Below, piece after piece: positions 35,425 through 45,244 of a stretch of DNA of 64,000 bases. Made by a program: the position numbers and the translations under genes. The DNA comes from Limnomonas spitsbergensis. Taxonomy: Eukaryota; Chlorophyta; Chlorophyceae; Chlamydomonadales. Each line of letters starts with the position of its first letter. Position 1 is the stretch's first letter. Under the pieces are notes generated by a model that was not told the origin of the DNA, did not search any database, and saw only the letters and a program-made list of their open reading frames with translations. The stretch lies in assembly GCA_037349105.1 (NCBI GenBank), contig JAYJMM010000083.1:1760929-1824928 (forward strand). Direction: 5' to 3'.

Positions 35425-37428
35425 TCAACGGATGAACGTGTGCATTGGTGAGATCATCCGAGCACGGATAGCTGCCGATGCAAACACAAGGATCCATACT
35501 TTATTGCTACAGCAACCGTGAATGGACCGGTTAACTCCCAGACCTGCTGTGAAGCTGACAGACTGCAAAATGACAAGCCGCCTTTCTCTCCGTTGTTGGG
35601 ACAGCCACTCAAACCTTGCAGGATGGCACTTAAGGAAATCTTGGGCGACTAGGCAACAGGCCACATGACGCGCGTACTTGACCGCAAGAGCACAGGAGAT
35701 ATCAGCGTATTCAGCCGGAGGGTTCGTGATAAGAACGTGCAGCCCATGCTGTCGCAGCAGAAACTCGTAGGTGGAGGGTTGCAGCGGATCAGCACAGTAG
35801 TCTGCAGGGACGTTGACACCGATGCCCGTATTGGTAAGAACATGGAGGGATCGAGGGTAAGGGTAAAGCTGGCTGTTCTGCAGAAGCCCGGTGGCTTGCC
35901 CATTATCCTTGAACAGCAAAAGAATGCTGGGGGACAGGGATAGGTCAAGGCAGTCCAGCAGGGTGTTGCAGTCGCTGTCTTCATTGGTGAGAGGTGAAGG
36001 AGGGTAGAGTTGGTACGACCATCCTCCCGGCACCCTGTTGCCCAAGTAGACCGCGGCCTCATCGCGCTCTCGCCACACTCCAGGCATTAAAGACTTCAGA
36101 GCATCCACCGCATCTCCGCGAACACCCCAGTTGATGAAATCTGGGGGCACCCAAGGATGAGTGACATGGCTTTCGAACCTCTTGTTGGGGACGCGGATTC
36201 TCACGGATGCACGGGTAGGGCGCTGATCATCAGGTTGCGCCTCCTCAGCGATTTTCTCCTTGCTGACAACTGCGCCGGTCCCGACAAGCTCAATCGCATT
36301 GCTTCCGGCACCGCCTGCGGCGGTCCCGGCAAGACAATCTGCGTCATCTTCCTTGTCTTCAGCGGGTCCTTCTCCTTCATCCTCAACAAGGCCACCGCCA
36401 TTGGCGGCTCCCATCACCCTTCCTGCCTTCTTTTGCTTAGCAGGTCGCAGCTGGTAACCTGTCACGGCGGCCGCTGGTTCCTCCAGTTCCGCCGCAACAT
36501 CACGTCTTGCAGCACCAGTAGCGTCAGCCCCTGCAGTCCTGCATTGCTCACAAATCCAGTAACCAGCAGGGACAGTAGTAAGCCGTGGTACCAAACAATA
36601 CGTGTGAGTGCCTCGACCACAACTACCACACAGAATCATTTTCTTAGCATTATCAGGCAGCAGACATCTCTGGCAAGGGAAGTCTGGTGCTGGCTTTTGC
36701 CATCTTTTGGATGGGGGTAAGAGTCCCTCTATGGGCAGATGACATGGTGCGCAGTTAATAGCGTTCTCAGCCACAGTCACCCCAATGCGACCAACCGGGA
36801 TAATGACTCCACTTGGCCGTACATCAAACACCCGAAGCACGTAAGGTCTTGCAGTGGAGTGCAGCCGGTTCTCATCCCGCACATACACAAACTGCCACTC
36901 AGTATACTTAGCTATTGATGGGAGGTAACCTCCACTACGAAGCCTTGCGTAACGCAGGGTATCTCGCTGTTGAGCAACCAGAAGATTCTGGCCGACCATC
37001 ACGCAGTTCTTGGCTAGCAATTCAGAACGGGACAGTACAAGTTCAGCAGCAACATCCACATCCAGGTAATCCACTGTCTGATCCCCATTCAACCTTTCCA
37101 TGATAGCGGGAGGGATGACTGGTTCACAGGAAAACAGCAGCTGGTAGGGACTCATCAAGGTGCTGGCATGCTTAGTGACTCGGTACCCGAGTGCTATCCA
37201 GGGCACATACATGTCCCATTCTCGAGGTTCTCTTGAAACATGCAAATGCCTTGATAATGCAGTTTTTACTGTCTTCACCAGCCTTTCCGCTTGCCCATTG
37301 GCTTGGGGATGGAAAGAACTGGTGACTCTATGATCAATCATGGCACGGACAAGAAACGAGTCCATTTCACCTTGAAACTCCCCACCACCGTCTGTGACTA
37401 CTTCAGCGCATGCCCCAAATCGTGCCAA
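35425..37428 (-). CDS. pol: integrase C-terminal half with PHD finger and NPPA methyltransferase-like domain
   Basis: An open frame of 667 codons. Residues 1-60 hold the second and third catalytic integrase residues: D13 in VVTDGGGEF and E48 in NGQAERLVKTVK, spaced 35 apart as in Ty3 integrases. Residues 252-296 form a textbook C4HC3 PHD finger (C252, C255, C267, C270, H275, C278, C293, C296). An acidic/Gly-rich linker follows. From about residue 440 a domain ends in HVLITNPPAEYADI (NPPA at 569-572), the motif IV form of amino-methyltransferases. A candidate motif I (FKDNGQATG) is degraded. The frame lacks the integrase N-terminus because of a shift at 37,420, so the gene is broken upstream. 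PHD fingers usually bind histone H3 tails and may guide integration (inference). The methyltransferase assignment is from motif pattern and is moderate. Confidence 0.8.
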   Translation of the reverse strand: MARFGACAEVVTDGGGEFQGEMDSFLVRAMIDHRVTSSFHPQANGQAERLVKTVKTALSRHLHVSREPREWDMYVPWIALGYRVTKHASTLMSPYQLLFSCEPVIPPAIMERLNGDQTVDYLDVDVAAELVLSRSELLAKNCVMVGQNLLVAQQRDTLRYARLRSGGYLPSIAKYTEWQFVYVRDENRLHSTARPYVLRVFDVRPSGVIIPVGRIGVTVAENAINCAPCHLPIEGLLPPSKRWQKPAPDFPCQRCLLPDNAKKMILCGSCGRGTHTYCLVPRLTTVPAGYWICEQCRTAGADATGAARRDVAAELEEPAAAVTGYQLRPAKQKKAGRVMGAANGGGLVEDEGEGPAEDKEDDADCLAGTAAGGAGSNAIELVGTGAVVSKEKIAEEAQPDDQRPTRASVRIRVPNKRFESHVTHPWVPPDFINWGVRGDAVDALKSLMPGVWRERDEAAVYLGNRVPGGWSYQLYPPSPLTNEDSDCNTLLDCLDLSLSPSILLLFKDNGQATGLLQNSQLYPYPRSLHVLTNTGIGVNVPADYCADPLQPSTYEFLLRQHGLHVLITNPPAEYADISCALAVKYARHVACCLVAQDFLKCHPARFEWLSQQRRERRLVILQSVSFTAGLGVNRSIHGCCSNKVWILVFASAAIRARMISPMHTFIR

Positions 37429-37948
37429 TATATATGCCGTGCAGGAAATGGTAAGCTACCTCTTTAGATGATTTAGCAGTCATAGGAAATACCTCAACCC
37501 ATTTATAGTAGCTTTCTACAACTACCATAACATAGGTGTGGCCACGGTTAGAAGCCGTATACGGACCAGAAAGATCCAGGTGCCATCGGTACATAAGTCC
37601 TCTGATGGGTAAGGGATGCATAACAGGCTGCATAGCATTGAACGATACTTTAGTGTAATCACATGCCTCACAGCACTGGACCACTCTTTTGCAGTCATTA
37701 TATAAACCAACCCACCAGTGGGTCATGATGACAAGCCCCGTCGTGCGGCGCCTGCCATAATGACCATTTTCTACATGCATTTTGTGAACGAGTGCCAACC
37801 GGTCACCAGGGGTGGTACCACCTTAGTTGTACCGCCTGGCATTCGTCGATATAGAATACTCTTTTCAGCAGACCAGAGATAGAGCGCAGCTCGTCGTTGA
37901 AGACGCTTGCGTTCTACAGGGGTCAGCCTGGGCAACATTGTGTCAGTG
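37403..37948 (-). pseudogene. pol: integrase N-terminal zinc-binding and first catalytic region
   Basis: After the linker with PVERKRLQRRAALYLW and a one-base shift near 37,810, the frame reads LVHKMHVENGHYG and VVQCCEACDYTK, an HHCC zinc-binding module, followed by WHLDLSGPY with the first catalytic Asp. A second one-base shift in a TA-repeat near 37,420 breaks the junction to the next frame, where the remaining catalytic residues lie. The upstream linker is continuous with the cytosine methyltransferase frame across the solo LTR insertion. Confidence 0.8.
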
Positions 37949-37952
37949 GTAC

Positions 37953-39044
37953 TGTAACGACGTATGACTGCACCGTGCGTTTGACTGCGCCAACTGCTTT
38001 TTCGGTTGGAAGTTATGTGTGAACCTGAACAAGTGTGTTTGCCGTCTTAGAGGATCCCGAACTGGGTCCTTTACTTTTTCTTTCTTACTTTGATCGATGA
38101 GTCGCTTGCTTGGCGACTTCTGATGAGTGAAGATATCTCTGATGAATCAGACGGTCGACTTGGAGCCAAAGGAAAGGCTGTAGATTGGAGGTGTGATGGT
38201 GGGTTGGTGGTAATATCCAGCTGTAGACTGGAGATATGCCTTGTTAAGAGGCAGGAATAACGCTAATTGCTGCAGATGGTCGACTGTTGGCCTAGGTGCT
38301 CTGCCAGCTTCGTATCAGGAGACTTGTTGATGCTTATAGAGTCGCTGTTGGCCTAGTTGCTCTGCCAGTTTCCCCTTAGTAAGACTTGGATTGACGATTA
38401 ACTTGCAGATTGATAATCAGGAACAATAGCTAGAAACGTTAAGAGTCTATTGTAGGCCGTGAGATCAGGGCCAGGGCGTACTGCCTCAGACACCGCCACA
38501 GCCCGGGAACCAGGGCCAGGGCGTACAGCCTCAGCCACCGCCACAGCCCGGGGGCCAGGGCCAGAGCGTACCGCCTCAGCCACTGCCGCAGCCCGGGAAC
38601 CAGGGCCAGAGCATACCGCCACAGTTCAGGAACCAGGGCCAGGGCGTACCGCCTCAGCCACCGCTACAGCCCGGGAACCAGGGCCAGGGCGTACAGCCTC
38701 AGCCACCGCCACAGCCGGGGGGCCAGGGCCAGAGCGTACCGCCTCAGCCACCGCAGCAGCCCGGGAACCAGGGCCAGGGCATACCGCGTCAGCCACCCCT
38801 CACACCACAGATCAACGGCCACAATCGCCCAAGATCGTCCCAAGAAACCCCATAAGTACCTCAAGTGTCGAGGCTTTACGAGATCTTGTCAACAGTTTCG
38901 AAGAAGTCCAGGTGAAGTAGCAAGAGCTATCACCTGTTATCGAGCTGATTTCACTGAGTTACAGCAGTGGATCGAGAAGCTCTTACTATAAGCTCTGTAA
39001 GAGTGTATTAGTACTTGTTTAGGGTGCACCCCTGTGCCGCGACA
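37953..39044 (+). repeat. solo LTR A with GTAC target duplication, internally inverted
   Basis: TGTAACGACG ... GTGCCGCGACA, flanked by GTAC at 37,949-37,952 and 39,045-39,048. It interrupts the methyltransferase-integrase coding frame. Compared with other LTR A copies, the ~370-bp segment 38,096-38,464 is inverted in place. It is bordered by TGATC and GATCA, and a 45-bp minisatellite follows at the right breakpoint. Confidence 0.8.
38464..38805 (+). repeat. 45-bp minisatellite inside solo LTR
   Basis: About 7.5 copies of a unit containing GGGCCAGGGCGTAC and CTCAGCCACCGCC. The period is a multiple of three, so it gives an artefactual open frame (PGPGRTASATATARE). It is absent from the other LTR A copies. 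Confidence 0.85.
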
Positions 39045-41041
39045 GTACGCCTCAAATATTGCATGGCATTATTATCCAACCAGATATCTGCGAATGAGTG
39101 AGATTCTTCCTCACGGGTCATGGGCTGCTCTATGAACTCAGCCACTAAGGACTGAGCTGCATTCAAGATGAGAGAATCTCCAGCAGCAAATAAATGATTA
39201 AGCTGCTGAGATATCTGATCACCATCCCCCCCCAGCTCCAGTCCTGAAGTGGCAAAGGAATGAGGTTGAAAGTTATTGAAGGCAGAAAAAATTTCCTGCG
39301 AAGGTGGAACAGCTGCAAATCGAACTGCGAGTCCAACAGCAATCAGGTGACTGACAGCATTAGCATCAAAAGCGCCTCCAACGATCCTGTGACGCACAGA
39401 AAAGATCAGATCTTGTCCAGCAGTACAGTCAGCCGCATATCCCATGGCACGTTCACGCTCATGAATAGTCAGAGCGTGTCTAGTGACAATTCCTGTTTGA
39501 TCTGTTTCCAAAACAAGCCCAGGTTCATATTCAGGGTTGGGACGGAACGCATAAGATTCAATCCTTGCAACCATTGTAGGAAAAACTCGTAGAGGTTCGT
39601 TCAATATGTTGGCTGGATGATATGGGTACCTGTTAACTTTGAAACAGGTACGGGGTTCTCTTCCATGATCCAGTATGTCAGTCAGGCGCAATGTATCATC
39701 ACGAACAAAGGACATCATTACCAACTGCAAAGAAGTGGGGGAACATATATTCTGCCAATAGTTACGCAGACGATGGGCGTAGCTGCCTACCGCAACCGCG
39801 TCAAAGCAGACTGGGTGACCCAGTCTCTCTGTGTACTCTGTGAGTTCCTGGAATCCTTCTATCATAGCCTGCGATTTTGCAATAGCAAATTGTACGGCAA
39901 CATTCTCAATGAAGTACATGGGTGGTCATCTCCCTTGTTGCATATGCTGGAGAGATCCTAGAATTTTAATAAGAGGGGAAAATGTGGAACTTTTCTCTCC
40001 TTGTAATCCTGTACGTTTCCCTGCGGAAGACAGGTCAGTGCACATAAACCCTGCTGTTAGCATCCATTGGGTACCATCAAGGCATCCAATGTCAATGAGA
40101 TGTCTCTCATTAATATTGTACACATCCTGCGGCAACCGGTTGAATGTGTTAGCAATAGCATCATGACTCAAAAGATTGGGATACTCCTCCATGAGCAACT
40201 TAAGTCTGTGTTTGGCACAAACCCTTGCGCCATTATCAATGTCAGCATAGTAATAGTGGTTGATGCGGATTCCATTTCTTAGCATGCATTCTAATCCTCC
40301 GCACATACCACCAAAAAGCTCAATCAGTGACACACCTTCTTGCACAGCAGTAAGAATGCTGTTTTGAGGAACATGTGTAGAATTTATTGACTGAATCCCT
40401 TTTCCAACTGGATTGCCTTCGTGTGACTGTTCTTGCACCTGCAGTGAAGTATAGTGGGAAGGAGGCAATTCATGCAAATGCAGGCGGCAATCTTCAACCC
40501 TTGAAGAAGCTGTTCCCCTTAAGGCTTTCTGTTTCTCAGACAGAGTGTCCATCTGCGGCACATGAATGCGAGTGGAAAATGAAGAAATGCCATTAATTTC
40601 GAAATCAAAAGCAGCTGCAGTATCAAATGCATTATTACAGCAACTCATTTCATCCATGTCATCAGGATGCACCAGTCTAGTAGCCAACGAATGAATATGG
40701 CTTGTAACAGATGGACCGAACGTGAGAGAGGGCCAAATAGCTCGGGTTCTAGGTAGACCTGGCCACTCGGTTGGTGAAGGAAAAGGCACTTCAGCATCCT
40801 CAGAAATCATTTGTAATCCAGAAACAGCTTGCTCTTTATCAGGAGCTGGATCAGGATCAATTGCAGGACCAAAAGGTTCTATGGCAAATCCCCACGGGAC
40901 TGCACTCTGGGGCGTTCTTGACAAACAAGCAGCCATAAGGGAATACGCTCTTTTAGAACTATTAGCAGTCAAATCAGTGTCTACACCTGATCCACAGAAT
41001 GCGGAGTTGTAGTAAAAGGGCCACGTCGTTGCGAAGTGACT
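39045..41041 (-). pseudogene. retroelement-encoded C5-cytosine DNA methyltransferase
   Basis: The reading frame directly follows the RNase H stop (TAG at 41,042-41,044) in the same frame. It is interrupted once more by TGA at 39,926-39,928. Motifs in order: I LIELFGGMCGGLE (about 40,324), II YYADIDNG, IV AGFMCTDLSSAGKRTGL with the catalytic Cys near 40,041, VI YFIENV (about 39,916), VIII YAHRLRNYWQN, IX LTIHERERAMGY, X RHRIVGGAFDANAV. Motifs VI-VIII-X look closest to the DNMT3/DRM type (AHRxRYFWxN), which is my inference. The Pro before the catalytic Cys is Met, which is unusual. Length from motif I to X is about 315 residues, a full catalytic domain. Upstream ~210 residues are unrecognised. 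Downstream it continues into the integrase linker when the solo LTR is discounted. The two stops make this copy defective unless read through. Confidence 0.85.
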
Positions 41042-41737
41042 CTATTTTGTGCCTGTCCAGTCCAGATCTGACTGAACAGGGAACTTGCTGGGAACATCGG
41101 CAACAATATGTTTAACACCTGGTTTGTATTCAAGCTCATAGGAAAATGGCGAAAGCATGACAGACCAGCGAGCATACTGCCCCTCTAACTCTTTATTAGA
41201 CATTAACCAAGACAATCCTTTATGATCGCTTATTATTAAAAACGGTATTTTAGCCCCAAGCAGATAATAGCGGAAGGCTCTCACTCCCCATACTGCGGCT
41301 AACATTTCACCCTTGTAAGTATTGTAAGACCCATAATTAGCCTCATGCACATTGCAAGTCCTGCTAATGCAGGCTATCAGATATTCCTTCCCATCATCAT
41401 CCTTTTGACCCAGGACGGCTGACATGCCTTTCTGGGACCAATCTGTGTGAAGAATGTAACGGCGATTTTTATCAGGTGTGCGCAATGCGTTACCAGGTTT
41501 GCAGAGTTCATCTTTTAGGTGTTCCCATGCCTTATCCCTCTCAGCTGTCCACAGCCAAGGAGTGTCCTTCTTAAACAACTCTGTAAGGGGGCTGGAGATG
41601 ACAGAAAAGTTAGGAACATAGCATCGGTAATAATTAGCAAAGCCAATTACAGCGCAATTCATGCACAGTAGTGGGCGTGGGTAGAGCCCTGATTGCCAAG
41701 ACCTTGGTTTCACTGGGGGAAATACCTGTTGTTCCAA
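41042..41737 (-). CDS. pol: RNase H domain of Ty3-like pol
   Basis: Begins in the RT connection (IGFANYYRCYVPNFSVIS) and contains RNase H with ILHTDWSQKG, YKGEMLAAVWG, ISDHKGLSWL and HIVADVPSK, supplying the catalytic D-E-D-D set. It degrades the RNA strand during cDNA synthesis. It ends at a TAG, after which the methyltransferase frame continues unbroken. The first ~30 residues of the open frame are out of frame with the true protein because of a shift near 41,640. Confidence 0.88.
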   Translation of the reverse strand: MEQQVFPPVKPRSWQSGLYPRPLLCMNCAVIGFANYYRCYVPNFSVISSPLTELFKKDTPWLWTAERDKAWEHLKDELCKPGNALRTPDKNRRYILHTDWSQKGMSAVLGQKDDDGKEYLIACISRTCNVHEANYGSYNTYKGEMLAAVWGVRAFRYYLLGAKIPFLIISDHKGLSWLMSNKELEGQYARWSVMLSPFSYELEYKPGVKHIVADVPSKFPVQSDLDWTGTK

Positions 41738-43078
41738 TCATATGACCTAGGTACTCCAGGCTGTTGAACAGAAACTTGCATTTTCCTGGATGCACCTTCA
41801 TATGACAATTCTTGAGGGCAGCAAACAAGAGTTTAAGCGCCGCTTTGTGCGACTCAAGATCTTTGGTAAAGACCAGGATATCATCTATAAAACATACACA
41901 ACAGTGATCAAGGCCTGCTTCCGTTATTACAGTATTCATGCCTGGAAGTATGCAGGCATATTAGTAAGGCCAACGGTATTTCGGTTAGTCTTCCAACACC
42001 TATCATTCCACCAGAACGCAGTCATGTCCCTACATTCTTCAGACAGTGAAGTTTGACCGAATCCTGATTTCATATCACAAACAGAGAACACAGTACATCC
42101 TTCAGTCCTTCTAAACAATTCTTCAGGCAAGGGTAAAGGGTACACATCGGGAGGTGTAAAGGCATTGATGCCTCCAGATGCTTTACCATAATTAATACAG
42201 CATCTTTTATCAGTCCATGCACCAGTCACAGGATCCTTTTTGGCAGCTATAACAGCTTCGTGTATCATAAGGGGCCGGGGACACTCACTGATAAATCCAG
42301 CTTCCATGAGAGGGGTCATGTGTTCGTCCATAACTTCTTTCTCCATGGGCGACCTCCTGCGAGCCTTTCTGAGAATAATACCTGGGGGCAAAGTTATAGT
42401 TTCTCCATGGGGACCTATGGTGAAGGGAAGAACTGATCCTTCATAACCTGTCAAGTCAGACAATTTATACGCACTTTGCGCCTGGATAATATCTCCTAGC
42501 TCATCCTGGAACTGCTGCCTCTCAATCTCGCTAATATCAGCATGATTGCCCAGGGTCCACCCTTGTTCCATCTTGAAATGTTTATCAGGTTCTACAGGGT
42601 CTGCTGGACTGTCAGGTGTCATATTATCTAAAGACCAAGATCCCTCAATAGGGACTCCCTCATGAAGCTCGTCAGGTGACAACAGGTCGTTTAGCAACGC
42701 TGGATCTGTGTAATGTTGAATACCTGCTGCGTAAGAGATACATGTCTGCGTGATCAGTGAAGATCCTAATACTTCTCTTGAATACTGGTCTCGTGCGATG
42801 CTGCGAGTTAAATCAAAAACCTGAGCTGGGGCATTGTAAGTTCTCATACTGTTAACATGTGTGAACATAAATGCTGTGACTATCATCCAGAGGTAGAAGA
42901 GCCATTGCAGTATGGTGGGTTGCATTCTGTGGAGATGCTGCGTTCTGCGAGTAATAGCAGGGCCAGGGCAACGCACCGATTTACAGGAATCAATCCTCAA
43001 AGCTAGTTTGCGCAATCTGTCAACCCTCAATTGGCCAGCCTTGATCTTATCATCAGCAATCCGTTCTGCCCTACGCAA
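41634..43078 (-). pseudogene. pol: reverse transcriptase of Ty3-like element
   Basis: The N-terminal frame (43,078-41,936) has PPGIILRKARRRSPMEKEVM, AVIAAKKDPVTGAW, CCINYGKAS, PDVYPLPLPEELF, CDMKSGFGQ and GLTNMPAYFQ. A one-base loss near 41,940 moves to a second frame with VCFIDDILVFTKDLESH (the F-x-D-D active site), VHPGKCKFLF and LEYLGHMIG. A compensating shift near 41,640 returns to the original frame. All main Ty3 RT blocks are present. The first ~120 residues of the long frame are not recognisable RT. Confidence 0.85.
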
Positions 43079-43525
43079 CCTCCTGACTCACTTGGCCCAG
43101 AACTCAATAAGAATAACAATCCGCTTGGCACGCAGCAGAGCAAGTTCCCTAGCTCTAGCACGACGCAACATAGGTTTGTTACCCAAACTCTGCAGAGGGA
43201 CAACATAAGCAGAGCCCCTGAGGGGTTGCGCAGGTCGGAAATTAGGATAACGTCTTCTGATGAGGACCTCTAAACTGAACTTCCTAGCCTGCGCAACGCT
43301 TCAGGAGCTAGGAGAACCCAGGATCTCCTTAACAGACACCTCTGCTACATCAGCAGCATGGACAGCTATATCCGCTAAGATATCTGTCTTGTCGCTGCGC
43401 TTGTGGAACGGGGCAGTGGCACTGAACAGCTTCCACCACTTCCGTACCTTCTCGTTGTCTTTAGCACGGACGAGGATCGAGAGCTGCGCCATCATGGTTG
43501 GCGTGATGCTGCTCTCAATCTCTTT

Positions 43526-44188
43526 TTAATAAGCCGCCGTGCCTCGTCCTTCGTACCGGTAGGCACCTTCAGTGGACGTTGTTGGTACGTACGACCTTGC
43601 TGCGCTGCGCAGCTGCCTTGCGGAATTGCCACCGCTGGATGGAGCTGCTAGAGGCTCAGAGGTTCCCGCCGCTGGATCATCAAGGTCCATGCGGTTAAGC
43701 CCGGACTCGCCCACCGCTTCGGGAATAGGCCGAAGCTGGTTGTGCTGATCCAAGTCGAGGTTCAGCGCTGCTTCCCTTGCCTGTTGCTTCCTCAGCTGTT
43801 TGCGCGCCTTGCGCTGCTCCCGCTCCTCTTCGCTGAGCGGTGGCTTGGGCGCCCTCACTAGAGGAGGTGCCTCGTCACCACCGGACGTCCGGGCCCCATG
43901 CCTGCCCTGAGGCATATGCACTGGCCCTTCAGTCTGGCTCCTTCCGCCGGCCAGGTTTTCACCACTGCCAGGGTTGGAGCCGGAGGCGCCGCCAGTTGCC
44001 TTACGCTTAATTAAAAACGCGGCTTGACGACGCCTGTCTTCTGTCCTTGCGATGGCTGCTGATCGCTCCTTCAAGAACATCCGCGCGGACGCGTTGATCA
44101 TCTTGTAGCCGTCATTTATAACGGCCTTATCGCTGGACCGCTGAGCAACATCGCGGTCGGCCTTGCTGATGCTGGGCTTCCTAGGCAT
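43526..44188 (-). CDS. basic, low-complexity element ORF (220 aa), unrecognised
   Basis: Highly charged: MPRKPSISKADRDVAQRSSD, a Gly/Ser/Pro-rich middle (ATGGASGSNPGSGEN), then EEEREQRKARKQLRKQQARE, likely helical or coiled. It lies between the unknown ORF at 44.4 kb and RT, in the same frame as RT. A homologous stretch lies on the plus strand at 53,587-54,103, so it is a genuine part of this element family. Function unknown; it could be a nucleic-acid-binding pol or gag portion. Confidence 0.6.
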   Translation of the reverse strand: MPRKPSISKADRDVAQRSSDKAVINDGYKMINASARMFLKERSAAIARTEDRRRQAAFLIKRKATGGASGSNPGSGENLAGGRSQTEGPVHMPQGRHGARTSGGDEAPPLVRAPKPPLSEEEREQRKARKQLRKQQAREAALNLDLDQHNQLRPIPEAVGESGLNRMDLDDPAAGTSEPLAAPSSGGNSARQLRSAARSYVPTTSTEGAYRYEGRGTAAY

Positions 44189-44352
44189 CTGAGGGTGTGA
44201 TAAGTAATTAAAAATTAGTCATCACATCATTGGATAATGAGCAGCACTTAATGACAACCTTTCCCCCCCCCACTAACCTGTCACTACCGAAAGGAGTGAC
44301 TGATTAGTGAAGGTAAGATGAGTGCTGGACAATTATCTTCTCAAAAAAAATG

Positions 44353-45092
44353 TTAGGACAATTGAGTTGGGATTGGTCTATTTGAGGGACCAGCACCAAA
44401 CACCCAGGGAGACCTGATGAATTTTACTGGCACATCAAATGTGCCATCAGGTTGCTGCACATCAGCAGGTCTTTCTTTGTAAACATGTAAGTCACAGCTT
44501 TTCAATAGAATCTCATCATCATCAGATAAAGGTTCTACCATTGGGCGGTATTGCCATTTAAGGCTGGCCTCAGTTTCCCAAACAATGTCAAATTCTTTAG
44601 GCATAGGGAATTCAAACTCAGACATGGCAATGTATTTGTACCAATCAATCAGTAGCTCATGACTGATGATGTCTAATTTTGCACTCTCGCAGGTCAACCT
44701 TAATTCAGAGATTCTGTCCACCGTAAGGTCTTCAGAAGCATCAGAATCCTGGTCAAGTTCATCCCTAGCATCTTTAGATGTGTGATACTGGTCAGCAGTC
44801 TATCATCCTGCAACCTGATGACCTCTTTGATTACATCAAAGCGGTACTGCGCTAAGGATTTGTTAACAGGTTTATCTGCTGCTATCCCTGCAGAAGGGTA
44901 CAGTGCACTAGCATCTTCAACACTAAGTTCAGTGTCACCCATGCCAGGAATTCTGAACATGCAAGCGACAGCTGAACTACCAATATATTCCAGGCGGTAA
45001 GCCCTTCCAGACATCAATTGTGCAGCATGTCTAAATCTACGAGAGTCAAGGTTTACACCAGAAGTTATCCTGGCATGAGAAGGATTTCTCAT
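44353..45092 (-). pseudogene. unknown element ORF (about 245 aa) with one frameshift
   Basis: Two overlapping frames (45,092-44,700 and 44,721-44,353) read as one protein: ITSGVNLDSRRFRHAAQLM, FRIPGMGDTELSVEDASALY, a helical AQYRFDVIKEVIRLQDDRLL, then ISELRLTCESAKLDIISHEL and FPMPKEFDIVWETEASLKW. I recognise no family. It sits between the 274-aa ORF and the basic ORF, both on the minus strand, and is absent from the plus-strand copy. Confidence 0.5.
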
Positions 45093-45244
45093 GGCAAAAT
45101 AACTGCTGCTGTCAATTGGGTAACTACACCGTAATTAGACGGTGGTTGATCGATGTTAGTTGATCGCAGAAGTACTCACTTGAAGTACTTGGATCTGCGC
45201 AAGCATTAATTGAAAGACAAAGGTTAATTTATCAGTTCAATTAC

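Noticed and set aside
38459..38920. 153-codon frame PGPGRTASATATARE
   Set aside because: It is the 45-bp minisatellite inside a solo LTR; its period is a multiple of three, so it is open by default.
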